Assembly (NCBI GenBank): GCA_946480635.1
Contig: CAMLKV010000174.1
Location: 1 to 5,567, forward strand
From: an uncultured Flavobacterium sp.
Lineage (GTDB): Bacteria > Bacteroidota > Bacteroidia > Flavobacteriales > Flavobacteriaceae
DNA length: 5,567 nt
Reading direction: 5' to 3'
A program made the position numbers and the translations under genes. The number at the start of each line of letters is the position of its first letter. Position 1 is the stretch's first letter. Positions 1 to 5,567 of the stretch are shown here, in pieces. Under the pieces are notes generated by a model. The model ran no database searches. It was given only the letters and a program-made list of their open reading frames with translations, and was not told where the DNA came from.

Positions 1-469
1 AGGAATTAAACATACAACCACTGTTGCTGAGCCTGTAGTTTTATGTTCGATTTTAAGAGCTGGTCTAGCATTACATCAAGGATTTATGAATTTTTTTGAT
101 GATGCAGAAAACGGATTTGTTTCGGCTTATCGTCATCACTACAACAATGATGATGCTTTTGATATTTTAGTTGAATATCAGGCTGCACCATCTTTTGAAA
201 ATAAGAACCTGATTTTAATTGATCCGATGTTAGCCACTGGACAATCGATCGTGGCGGTTTTACATAAATTACATTTGGAACAAAAACCAAAAGAAATTCA
301 CATTGCCGTTGTTATTGCAGCACCTGAAGGAGTTGAATATCTTCAAAAAAATCTTCCTAAAAACTGTCATTTATGGGTTGCGGCACTCGACGAAAAACTA
401 AACGAAAAAAATTACATTGTTCCTGGTTTAGGTGATGCTGGTGATTTAGCTTACGGAAGTAAATTATAA
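1..469 (+). CDS. upp: Uracil phosphoribosyltransferase, C-terminal part (5' end outside window)
   Basis: Pyrimidine salvage enzyme of the cytoplasm: uracil + PRPP gives UMP + pyrophosphate. The reading frame is open from base 2 with no stop, so the gene enters from the left; 155 residues are present. Full-length family members have roughly 210 residues, so about 55-60 are missing. An ATG at 86 is internal, because the conserved LRAGL segment (fragment residues 18-22) lies before it. Fragment residues 74-81 (DPMLATGQ) form the PRPP-binding loop typical of type I phosphoribosyltransferases, and residues 138-151 (YIVPGLGDAGDLAY) form the uracil-binding C-terminal segment. The usual GDAGDR arginine is a leucine here, which I believe is common in Bacteroidota. 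The TAA stop at 467-469 overlaps the end of the convergent DUF6427 gene. The product is secure; the promoter is not in the window. Confidence 0.96.
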   Translation, partial: GIKHTTTVAEPVVLCSILRAGLALHQGFMNFFDDAENGFVSAYRHHYNNDDAFDILVEYQAAPSFENKNLILIDPMLATGQSIVAVLHKLHLEQKPKEIHIAVVIAAPEGVEYLQKNLPKNCHLWVAALDEKLNEKNYIVPGLGDAGDLAYGSKL

Positions 470-1396
470 CAAACGTAGTGTAAAATTCAGCAAGCTTGCA
501 AAAAGGATAATACCTAAAATAGTCTCTTTAATCCAATACCTTTCTATTGTTTCTAAATAGTTGGTTAACATGATAGCAACAGGAACAAAGGTGTAAACTA
601 AATATCCGTTGTCTTTATTTGGCGAAATAAGAAATATAATCACACCCAGTATAAAAGCATAAATAATTTTCTTGTATGATGCTTGAAGGTTAAGTGATTT
701 GTGAGTCAAAATAAATAACATGGTTATAAAAGCTATTACGGCTATAACAATGTACAATCCTAAAGCGAAACTTTGAAAGATTGTTTTGATATAATTTATG
801 TCAATATCAATTACGGCAGATTTGATATATCTCTCTATAAGTGATGGATTAAAAATCAAAGAAAAAAGGACTCCGATTATTACTACGGTAAAAAGGGCAA
901 TAAAAGGTATAATCCAGTTTCTATAATCTCTGGAAACGTGAAAAATAATAGAGATAAAAACCAACAGGATAAAAAGTATACTCCAAAAATGAAACAAGCT
1001 AGCGGCAAAAATCCATATCGAAGCATCAAAGATTTTTTCTTTGGGCGTTTTCATTGTCTGCATAGAAATTAATCTTCGCAGAGCTAATAAAATAAGTCCG
1101 TTAGAAATAATTAAATTTCCATTGGACAAAGTTGCCGGAAAAAGTATAAAAAAAACACAAAACAGAAAGAAGGTATAGCTATTATCCTTACTCAGTCCAT
1201 TCTTTTTAGTTATAAAGTTTGTAACAAACAATGAACCAACAAGCAGTAAAAGAAAAACAATTTTTTTAGCAATTTCATAATTGGAAATTGTGTTGAAATT
1301 AGTGTTAAACTGATAAATTATATAGCATACAATCATCAAAGAAGTAACTAAAATATAATTTATTGGTCTAGATTTACTAAAAACGCTTGTTATCAT
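464..1396 (-). CDS. Multi-pass inner-membrane protein, DUF6427 type
   Basis: A 310-residue, very hydrophobic protein of unknown function. About nine to ten membrane segments can be read, at roughly residues 14-30, 43-62, 73-92, 96-110, 123-138, 139-155, 162-186, 206-230, 243-259, 265-282 and 290-308; the pair at 123-155 may be one long hairpin. No catalytic motif, signal peptidase site or soluble domain stands out. The N-terminus (MITSVFSKSRPINYIL) and the position between upp and a DUF6341 gene match what I recall for the flavobacterial DUF6427 family. The start is ATG at 1396-1394, giving a complete first helix with basic residues before it. The TAA stop (466-464) overlaps the upp stop by 6 bp. 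The promoter of the divergent DUF6341 gene overlaps the first codons. The family assignment is from memory; the function is unknown. Confidence 0.85.
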   Translation of the reverse strand: MITSVFSKSRPINYILVTSLMIVCYIIYQFNTNFNTISNYEIAKKIVFLLLLVGSLFVTNFITKKNGLSKDNSYTFFLFCVFFILFPATLSNGNLIISNGLILLALRRLISMQTMKTPKEKIFDASIWIFAASLFHFWSILFILLVFISIIFHVSRDYRNWIIPFIALFTVVIIGVLFSLIFNPSLIERYIKSAVIDIDINYIKTIFQSFALGLYIVIAVIAFITMLFILTHKSLNLQASYKKIIYAFILGVIIFLISPNKDNGYLVYTFVPVAIMLTNYLETIERYWIKETILGIILFASLLNFTLRLL

Positions 1397-1416
1397 GAGT
1401 ATATTTTATATTTTTG
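1387..1416 (+). promoter_or_regulatory. Bacteroidota-type promoter for the DUF6341 gene
   Basis: TTG at 1387-1389, a 19-bp spacer, then TATTTTTG at 1409-1416. This matches the published Bacteroidota sigma-factor consensus (-33 TTG, -7 TAnnTTTG) exactly, including the spacing. The transcript should start near 1420-1424, leaving an A/T-rich leader of about 18 nt before the ATG at 1441. The -33 box lies inside the first codons of the divergent DUF6427 gene. No equally good box is seen for that gene; a 7-of-8 match (TATATTTA) on the minus strand at 1422-1429 lacks a properly spaced TTG. Confidence 0.72.
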
Positions 1417-1440
1417 CTGTGTAAATATAATACATTCATT

Positions 1441-1674
1441 ATGATGAAATCATTTTTTGAAGGAATTCAATGGCTTTTTGAACAAATTTTGTTCGCTCCA
1501 CACGATTTAATGCGTGCTACTGAATTAGATAACTGGTGGATTGCTAATATAGTAAACTGGGTTCTTTGGGGAATCATCAGTTATTATATCTACTACTGGA
1601 CTACTGAATTAAAAATATTCAAAGACAACAACGAAGACGAGCAAGATACAACTGCACATTCGTTCTTAAAATAA
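1441..1674 (+). CDS. Small one-helix membrane protein, DUF6341 type
   Basis: A 77-residue protein of unknown function. The N-terminal part (residues 3-31, KSFFEGIQWLFEQILFAPHD and on) is amphipathic and rich in aromatics. One membrane helix follows at about 32-53, with many Trp and Tyr, and then an acidic soluble tail ending TTAHSFLK. The start is ATG at 1441 or the adjacent ATG at 1444. A longer frame opening at a TTG at 1414 is rejected because that TTG sits inside the -7 promoter box. It resembles the flavobacterial DUF6341 family as I remember it, including the SFLK end. It is divergent from the DUF6427 gene and convergent with purD, with a shared terminator 6 bp after its stop. Its lack of an enzymatic domain suggests a structural or accessory membrane role, possibly with the DUF6427 protein; this is inference from position only. 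Confidence 0.82.
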   Translation: MMKSFFEGIQWLFEQILFAPHDLMRATELDNWWIANIVNWVLWGIISYYIYYWTTELKIFKDNNEDEQDTTAHSFLK

Positions 1675-1680
1675 GAAATA

Positions 1681-1709
1681 AAAAAGCCACTTTAAAAGTG
1701 GCTTTTTTT
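1681..1709. terminator. Bidirectional rho-independent terminator between DUF6341 gene and purD
   Basis: AAAAAGCCAC (1681-1690) pairs with GTGGCTTTTT (1698-1707), with a 7-nt loop TTTAAAA that can pair further. The run of T after the stem on the plus strand, and the run of A before it that reads as U on the minus strand, make it work in both directions. It fills nearly the whole 36-bp gap between the stop of the small membrane protein gene (1674) and the stop of purD (1711). Confidence 0.93.
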
Positions 1710-1710
1710 A

Positions 1711-2985
1711 TTATTGTAAATCTTTTCCAATGTCTTTTCTAAAATACATTTTTTCAAAAGAAATTTTAGAAATACTTTTATAGGATTTTTGCAATGCGTC
1801 TGGAAATGTTCCTCCATAAGATGAAACTGCTAAAACTCGTCCACCGCTTGTAACAACATTATCTCCTTCTGTTTTTGTACCTGCATGAAAAACAATAGAA
1901 TCTGTTACTTGATCTAAACCTGAAATTACTTTTCCTTTTTCATAATCTTCAGGATATCCACCAGAAGCAACAATTACTGTTGTTGCTGCTCTTTCGTCAA
2001 TTTTTAAAGCAACTTCATCCAATTTTTGATTAGCAACTCCTTGAAATAATTCTACTAAATCCGATTTGATTCGTAACATTACAACTTCTGTTTCTGGATC
2101 ACCCATACGTACATTGTATTCAATTACCATTGGTTCCCCTTTTACGTTGATTAGTCCAATGAAAACAAATCCTTTGTATTCTATATTGTCTTTTTGAAGT
2201 CCATCAATGGTAGGCTTCACGATTCGGGTTTCTACTTTTTCCATGAAAACAGCATCCGCAAACGGAACTGGTGAAACAGCTCCCATACCTCCAGTGTTTA
2301 AACCTGTATCGCCTTCTCCAATTCTTTTATAATCTTTTGCTGTTGGAAGAATTTTATATGATTTACCATCTGTCAAAACAAAACAACTCAACTCAATTCC
2401 GTCCAAAAACTCTTCAATAACTACTTTTGAAGAGGCATCTCCAAATTTAGCATCAACTAACATATTTCTTAACTCTTGTTGTGCTTCGGCTAAATCATTT
2501 AAAATCAAAACTCCTTTTCCTGCAGCTAAACCATCTGCTTTTAATACATAAGGAGCTTCAAGTGTAGTTAAAAATTCACAACCTTGTTCAACAGTATCTT
2601 TTGTAAAGCTTTCATAACGAGCCGTAGGAATATTATTTTTTACTAAAAATTGTTTGGCAAACTCTTTACTGCCTTCTAATTGGGCTCCAACTTTTGAAGG
2701 ACCAATTACGGGAACATCATGTAATTGAGAATCATTTTTAAAGAAGTCGTAAATTCCATGTACTAAAGGATCTTCTGGACCTACAACGACCATATTAACC
2801 TTGTTTTCAAGTACAAAATTTCTAACCGATTCAAAATCAATTGGATTTAAAGAAACATTTGTAGCTATTTGTGCGGTTCCTGCATTACCTGGTGCCACAA
2901 AAAGCTGAGAACATAAGTCACTTTGAAGCATTTTCCATGCTAAGGCGTGTTCTCTTCCGCCCGAACCTAATAATAAGATTGTCAT
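1711..2985 (-). CDS. purD: Phosphoribosylamine-glycine ligase (GAR synthetase)
   Basis: Second step of de novo purine synthesis in the cytoplasm: 5-phosphoribosylamine + glycine + ATP gives glycinamide ribonucleotide (GAR), ADP and phosphate. It has 424 residues, the normal full length. Visible in order are the N-terminal [12 protein letters not shown] (7-18) and PGNAGT (32-37), GPEDPL (69-74), the ATP-grasp domain entry [10 protein letters not shown] (about 105-115), [14 protein letters not shown] (about 145-158, nucleotide loop), [10 protein letters not shown] (about 190-200), [11 protein letters not shown] (about 228-239), and the metal/ATP-binding [14 protein letters not shown] (about 288-301). 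The Met in RMGDPE replaces the Phe common in proteobacteria and fits Bacteroidota. The start is ATG at 2985-2983, directly before the glycine-rich motif. It is monocistronic here, ending at the shared terminator. Its leader carries an odd GC-rich element described separately. Confidence 0.98.
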   Translation of the reverse strand: MTILLLGSGGREHALAWKMLQSDLCSQLFVAPGNAGTAQIATNVSLNPIDFESVRNFVLENKVNMVVVGPEDPLVHGIYDFFKNDSQLHDVPVIGPSKVGAQLEGSKEFAKQFLVKNNIPTARYESFTKDTVEQGCEFLTTLEAPYVLKADGLAAGKGVLILNDLAEAQQELRNMLVDAKFGDASSKVVIEEFLDGIELSCFVLTDGKSYKILPTAKDYKRIGEGDTGLNTGGMGAVSPVPFADAVFMEKVETRIVKPTIDGLQKDNIEYKGFVFIGLINVKGEPMVIEYNVRMGDPETEVVMLRIKSDLVELFQGVANQKLDEVALKIDERAATTVIVASGGYPEDYEKGKVISGLDQVTDSIVFHAGTKTEGDNVVTSGGRVLAVSSYGGTFPDALQKSYKSISKISFEKMYFRKDIGKDLQ

Positions 2986-2992
2986 TGTTGTG

Positions 2993-3037
2993 TTGTTTTA
3001 TTTCGCTGCGCTCCATACAGTTCGGCTACGCCTCGAG
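2993..3037. repeat. Short GC-rich element in the purD leader, flanked by 8-bp direct repeats
   Basis: In an AT-rich gap, bases 3002-3037 are strikingly GC-rich. They consist of two related half-units: TTCGCTGCGCTC (3002-3013) and TTCGGCTACGCCTC (3021-3034), separated by a 7-bp linker. Each half is close to self-complementary (CGC-TGCG; GGC-TAC-GCC), and the second ends in the palindrome CTCGAG (3032-3037). The whole is bracketed by identical TTGTTGTG octamers at 2985-2992 and 3038-3045, which could be a target duplication or chance in a T/G-rich stretch. It resembles the small GC-rich interspersed elements I recall from Flavobacteriaceae intergenic regions. Whether it is repeated in this genome cannot be seen from this window. 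Confidence 0.5.
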
Positions 3038-3045
3038 TTGTTGTG

Positions 3046-3053
3046 CAAAAATA
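3046..3053 (-). promoter_or_regulatory. Candidate -7 box of the purD promoter
   Basis: The minus strand reads TATTTTTG from 3053 to 3046, an exact match to the Bacteroidota -7 consensus TAnnTTTG. A TTG at the expected 17-23 bp upstream is missing, so the -33 half is weak. Transcription would start near 3040, giving a leader of about 55 nt that includes the GC-rich element. Confidence 0.5.
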
Positions 3054-3054
3054 G

Positions 3055-3069
3055 TTCGTTTAAAACGAA
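3055..3069. promoter_or_regulatory. 15-bp inverted repeat between divergent promoters, possible operator
   Basis: TTCGTTT (3055-3061), central A (3062), AAACGAA (3063-3069): perfect 7-bp arms. It starts 1 bp upstream of the purD -7 box, within the spacer, and lies about 20 bp upstream of the -7 box of the divergent gene, where the missing -33 box would be expected. That placement suits a regulator site acting on one or both promoters. In AT-rich DNA such a repeat can arise by chance, and no regulator is known to me for this exact site. Confidence 0.35.
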
Positions 3070-3089
3070 TTTAAAAACAGTTGTTTTCT

Positions 3090-3097
3090 TATTTTTG
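3090..3097 (+). promoter_or_regulatory. Candidate -7 box of the CapK-like gene promoter
   Basis: TATTTTTG at 3090-3097 matches TAnnTTTG exactly and is identical to the purD -7 box on the other strand. The region 17-23 bp upstream has no TTG (it overlaps the end of the inverted repeat). The ATG at 3112 is only 14 bp after the box, so the leader would be very short (about 5-9 nt). Confidence 0.5.
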
Positions 3098-3111
3098 GTA
3101 AAACAGTAATT

Positions 3112-4422
3112 ATGATTCGGTTTTTTGATTGGTCCTTGAAATTAAATGGTTTTCCGATAAAGGAAGCTCAAACCGAATTTATCTCTATTTTATGTTTTTC
3201 TCAAGAAGAACATGAACAATTCATCAAACAAAAAAAGAAAGAAATTCTAGACTATCATTTACAAAATAACCCTTACTACAGAAATTTTGTTGGAAAACCT
3301 GAAATAAAAAATTGGAACGATGTTCCTGTAATGACCAAAAAAGATTTTCAAAGACCATTATCAGAAAGGCTATCGCAAGGTTTTACTGAAAAAACTGTTT
3401 TTAAAAACAAGACCTCAGGTTCAAGTGGTGATCCTTTTATCTTTGCTAAAGATAAATATGCTCATGCCATAACTTGGGCTTCTATTATTTACCGATTTGG
3501 TTGGTACAATATCAATTTCAATAAATCCTATCAAGCTCGCTTTTACGGAATTCCATTAGATTTTATTGGTTACACTAAAGAACGTATTAAGGATTTTTTA
3601 GGACAACGTTATCGCTTTACTATTTTTGATCTTTCAGATGAAATATTAGAAAAAGTACTTCAAAAATTCAAACAAAAAAAGTTTGATTACATTAATGGGT
3701 ACACCAGTTCCATAGTACTGTTTGCAAAATTTCTACAAAAGAAAAATATTGTTTTAAAAGATGTTTGTCCAACACTTAAAGTATGTATGGTCACCTCCGA
3801 AATGCTTTTTGAAGAGGATAAGGTTTTGATGGAAAAACAATTTGGAATACCCGTTGTAAACGAATATGGGGCATCAGAACTGGATTTAATTGCTTTTCAG
3901 AATTTGGATGGAGAGTGGCAGGTGAATGCTGAAACATTATTTATAGAAATTCTTGATGAAAACAATAAGCCGGTTGCTAATGGAACCGAAGGTAAAGTAG
4001 TAATTACTTCTTTATACAACAAAGCACATCCTTTTATTCGATATGATATTGGTGATATTGGTATTTTAGACGAAAAAAGTACAATAGAAAATCCTATCCT
4101 CAAAAAACTAATTGGTCGAACAAATGATATTGCAGTGCTACCAAGTGGTAAAAAATCACCAGGACTGACTTTTTACTACGTAACCAAAAGCATTATTGAA
4201 GATGATGGAAACGTGAAAGAATTTATTATCAAGCAAACTAAAATTGATGCTTTTGAAATTGATTATATAAGTGAAGTTGAATTAACCTCAACACAAATTG
4301 ACAAAATAAAACAAGCAATTGATTTGTATTTGGAGCCCAATTTAGATTTTACATTTAATCGAAAAGAATCGTTGCAAAGAACTGCAAGAGGGAAACTAAA
4401 ACAATTTCAGAGTTTACTCTAG
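3112..4422 (+). CDS. CapK/PaaK-like adenylate-forming enzyme (polysaccharide-associated)
   Basis: A 436-residue member of the ANL adenylating superfamily, in the phenylacetate-CoA ligase/CapK branch. Such enzymes activate a carboxylic acid with ATP to an acyl-AMP and then pass it to CoA or another acceptor. Motifs in order are the phosphate loop TSGSSGD (101-107), EYGASE (251-256; the usual YGxTE), RYDIGD (310-315, ribose-binding Asp), GRTND (335-339, hinge region), and C-terminal ARGKLK with a candidate catalytic Lys at 428. Both the large N-domain and the small C-domain are therefore complete. There is no signal peptide or membrane segment, so it is cytosolic. The start is ATG at 3112, in a good position after a -7 box. 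The substrate cannot be read. Neighbouring glycosyltransferases favour a role in acylating or amidating a surface glycan over phenylacetate breakdown, and no paa genes are seen. Its TAG stop shares CTAG with the convergent glycosyltransferase. Confidence 0.85.
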   Translation: MIRFFDWSLKLNGFPIKEAQTEFISILCFSQEEHEQFIKQKKKEILDYHLQNNPYYRNFVGKPEIKNWNDVPVMTKKDFQRPLSERLSQGFTEKTVFKNKTSGSSGDPFIFAKDKYAHAITWASIIYRFGWYNINFNKSYQARFYGIPLDFIGYTKERIKDFLGQRYRFTIFDLSDEILEKVLQKFKQKKFDYINGYTSSIVLFAKFLQKKNIVLKDVCPTLKVCMVTSEMLFEEDKVLMEKQFGIPVVNEYGASELDLIAFQNLDGEWQVNAETLFIEILDENNKPVANGTEGKVVITSLYNKAHPFIRYDIGDIGILDEKSTIENPILKKLIGRTNDIAVLPSGKKSPGLTFYYVTKSIIEDDGNVKEFIIKQTKIDAFEIDYISEVELTSTQIDKIKQAIDLYLEPNLDFTFNRKESLQRTARGKLKQFQSLL

Positions 4423-5171
4423 TTTTGGTATTTCAAAAAACCTCTCACCATCCATTGAATCATATAATAAACTGATTGAAAAACCGAAAGTTTTTCAACT
4501 TCACGATAAAACTGCCATTGATACTTTATTAATGCTTTTTTATCTCTTGATAATGAATTCTCTCTAATGCGGTAAATAGCCTTAGGCTCTTTAATTCCGT
4601 AGGCATATGGTATTTCCTTTAGATATTTTAACCACAATCCCATGTCTTGCCTTTTGCGAATATCTGGCATTAATTTCACTCCCAATTCTTTAACATCAAG
4701 AAAAGCCGTTAAACAACTTATAGAATTTGTTTTTAAAATATCTGTGTAAGTAACTTTTGATGGAACTATAAAATCTGAATACACAAATTCTAAGTTTTCG
4801 TTTGATCGTCTATAAGAAGAAAAGACAAAAGGAATTCCTGTTTCTTTTATGGTATTGATGCTATTTTGAATAAAATCTGGAAACCAAATATCATCAGCAT
4901 CAAGAAAGGTCATATAATCTCCTTTAACCATTTTTATAGCTTCATTTCTTGCTTTTGAAGCACCTGAATTTTTGTTTAACCGAATTAAATGGATACGATA
5001 ATCATCTTCCATTATTTGCTGAATAATATCAACAGTTTCGTCAGAAGAACAATCATCAACAATTAACATTTCCCAATTTTGATAGGTTTGGTTTTGTACA
5101 GATTGAATGGTTTCAGCTATGAATTTTTCTGAATTGTATGTTGGAGTTATTATAGATACTAGACCATTCAT
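4419..5171 (-). CDS. Family 2 glycosyltransferase (GT-A fold)
   Basis: A 250-residue cytosolic or membrane-associated enzyme that transfers a sugar from a nucleotide-sugar to a lipid-linked glycan. VSIITPTYN (5-13) and MLIVDDCSSDET (35-46) are the nucleotide-binding start of the GT-A fold. NSGASKARNEA (68-78) and FLDADD (89-94) follow, with the metal-binding DxD at 91-93. RQDMGLW (174-180) supplies the probable catalytic-base Asp176, and YRIRENSLS (200-208) is typical of the TuaG-like GT2 group. The C-terminus (about 229-250) is aromatic and basic, suited to membrane attachment. The ATG (5171-5169) directly follows the TAA of the upstream sugar transferase gene (TAAATG), so translational coupling in one operon is likely. 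The stop TAG overlaps that of the convergent CapK-like gene. Donor and acceptor sugars cannot be told from the sequence. Confidence 0.93.
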   Translation of the reverse strand: MNGLVSIITPTYNSEKFIAETIQSVQNQTYQNWEMLIVDDCSSDETVDIIQQIMEDDYRIHLIRLNKNSGASKARNEAIKMVKGDYMTFLDADDIWFPDFIQNSINTIKETGIPFVFSSYRRSNENLEFVYSDFIVPSKVTYTDILKTNSISCLTAFLDVKELGVKLMPDIRKRQDMGLWLKYLKEIPYAYGIKEPKAIYRIRENSLSRDKKALIKYQWQFYREVEKLSVFQSVYYMIQWMVRGFLKYQN

Positions 5172-5567
5172 TTAGTATGCTTTTTCGTCGCCTAAAATAA
5201 AATTTTTAATCGTTAACAGTATTATTTTAATATCAAGAAACAATGTCCAATTTTCTATATAATACAAATCAAATTTTAAACGATTTTCTACATCTTTATC
5301 GGTAAGAACTTCGCCTCTGAAACCATTTACTTGGGCTAAACCAGTTACCCCCGGTCTAATATAATGGCGCTCCATAAATTTATCAAAACGCTGTGCATAA
5401 TCCTCATTGACACTTAACATGTGAGGTCGTGGTCCCACAACCGACATATCGCCTAAAAGTACGTTTATAAATTGAGGCATTTCATCTAGACTTGAGCTTC
5501 TTAAAAATTTTCCAAAACGTGTGATACGCACATCATTTTTTGAAGCTAGTTCTGTATCAGCAGTAGC
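5172..5567 (-). CDS. Polyprenyl-phosphate sugar-1-phosphate transferase, C-terminal part (5' end outside window)
   Basis: The C-terminal 131 residues of an initiating sugar-phosphate transferase (bacterial sugar transferase family; WcaJ/WbaP/PglC type). It moves a sugar-1-phosphate from a UDP-sugar to undecaprenyl phosphate at the inner membrane, the first step of capsule, O-antigen or exopolysaccharide assembly. Visible are NDVRITRFGKFLR (11-23), SLDEMPQ (26-32) with the catalytic Asp-Glu pair at 28-29 as known from PglC, GDMSVVGPRPHM (39-50), and PGVTGLAQVNGFRGE (about 80-95). The frame is open to the window edge; a GTG at 5531 is not the start, because the conserved TADTELASKND segment lies upstream of it. 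The N-terminal membrane region is outside, so I cannot tell the long (WcaJ-like, with extra helices) from the short (PglC-like) form. The stop TAA abuts the glycosyltransferase ATG. Confidence 0.95.
   Translation of the reverse strand, partial: ATADTELASKNDVRITRFGKFLRSSSLDEMPQFINVLLGDMSVVGPRPHMLSVNEDYAQRFDKFMERHYIRPGVTGLAQVNGFRGEVLTDKDVENRLKFDLYYIENWTLFLDIKIILLTIKNFILGDEKAY

Noticed and set aside
84..290. Open frame on the minus strand inside upp
   Set aside because: Antisense to the PRPP-binding loop of upp; composition is that of a shadow frame.
490..499. Perfect palindrome GCAAGCTTGC near the upp stop, as a terminator
   Set aside because: No loop, only a short stem, followed by A rather than T on the plus strand, and it lies inside the DUF6427 coding region.
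1414..1440. Upstream TTG start for the DUF6341 gene
   Set aside because: The TTG is part of the -7 promoter box TATTTTTG and the added residues do not resemble the family N-terminus; ATG 1441 or 1444 fits better.
2986..3045. Purine riboswitch in the purD leader
   Set aside because: The leader of about 55 nt is too short for a purine aptamer plus switch, and the GC-rich halves do not form the three-helix layout expected.
2871..3074. Open frame on the plus strand across the purD start and its leader
   Set aside because: It is antisense to conserved purD codons and reads through the GC-rich element; no recognisable protein and no start context.
3897..4103. Open frame on the minus strand inside the CapK-like gene
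   Set aside because: It lies opposite conserved ANL motifs and has no family features; a shadow frame.
5529..5531. GTG as the true start of the sugar transferase
   Set aside because: The frame stays open to the window edge and conserved family residues (TADTELASKND) lie upstream, so the gene is cut by the window.

Overview
The window looks like a chromosomal segment from a member of the Flavobacteriaceae (Bacteroidota), most likely Flavobacterium or a close relative. The evidence is the AT-rich sequence, the pair of lineage-typical proteins DUF6427 and DUF6341 between upp and purD, Bacteroidota-type promoter boxes (TAnnTTTG), A-rich leaders without strong Shine-Dalgarno sites, and the sequence style of every protein. 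The assignment comes from recognition by eye, not from a database search.

Left part (1-2985) is a housekeeping block. It holds the 3' end of upp (uracil phosphoribosyltransferase, + strand), a convergent gene for a multi-pass membrane protein of the DUF6427 type (-), a divergent small one-helix membrane protein of the DUF6341 type (+), a strong bidirectional terminator, and purD (phosphoribosylamine-glycine ligase, -). The clearest promoter in the window (TTG-N19-TAnnTTTG) drives the DUF6341 gene and overlaps the start of the DUF6427 gene.

Middle (2986-3111) is a 126-bp divergent intergenic region between purD and an adenylate-forming enzyme gene. It contains two oppositely oriented copies of the same -7 box (TATTTTTG), a 15-bp inverted repeat between them, and a short GC-rich element in the purD leader flanked by 8-bp direct repeats.

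Right part (3112-5567) is the edge of a surface polysaccharide cluster. It holds a CapK/PaaK-like adenylate-forming enzyme (+), then on the opposite strand a family 2 glycosyltransferase and, upstream of it, the C-terminal part of a polyprenyl-phosphate sugar-1-phosphate transferase that runs off the window. The sugar transferase would load the first sugar on undecaprenyl phosphate, the glycosyltransferase would extend the chain, and the CapK-like enzyme may activate an acid used to decorate the glycan.

The genes are packed tightly: upp/DUF6427 overlap by 6 bp, CapK-like/glycosyltransferase stop codons share one CTAG, and sugar transferase/glycosyltransferase abut as TAAATG. I see no RNA gene, CRISPR array, transposase gene or phage gene, and no clear sign of an undescribed multi-gene system. 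The most interesting parts are the purD leader element, the divergent regulatory region and the orphan CapK-like enzyme.
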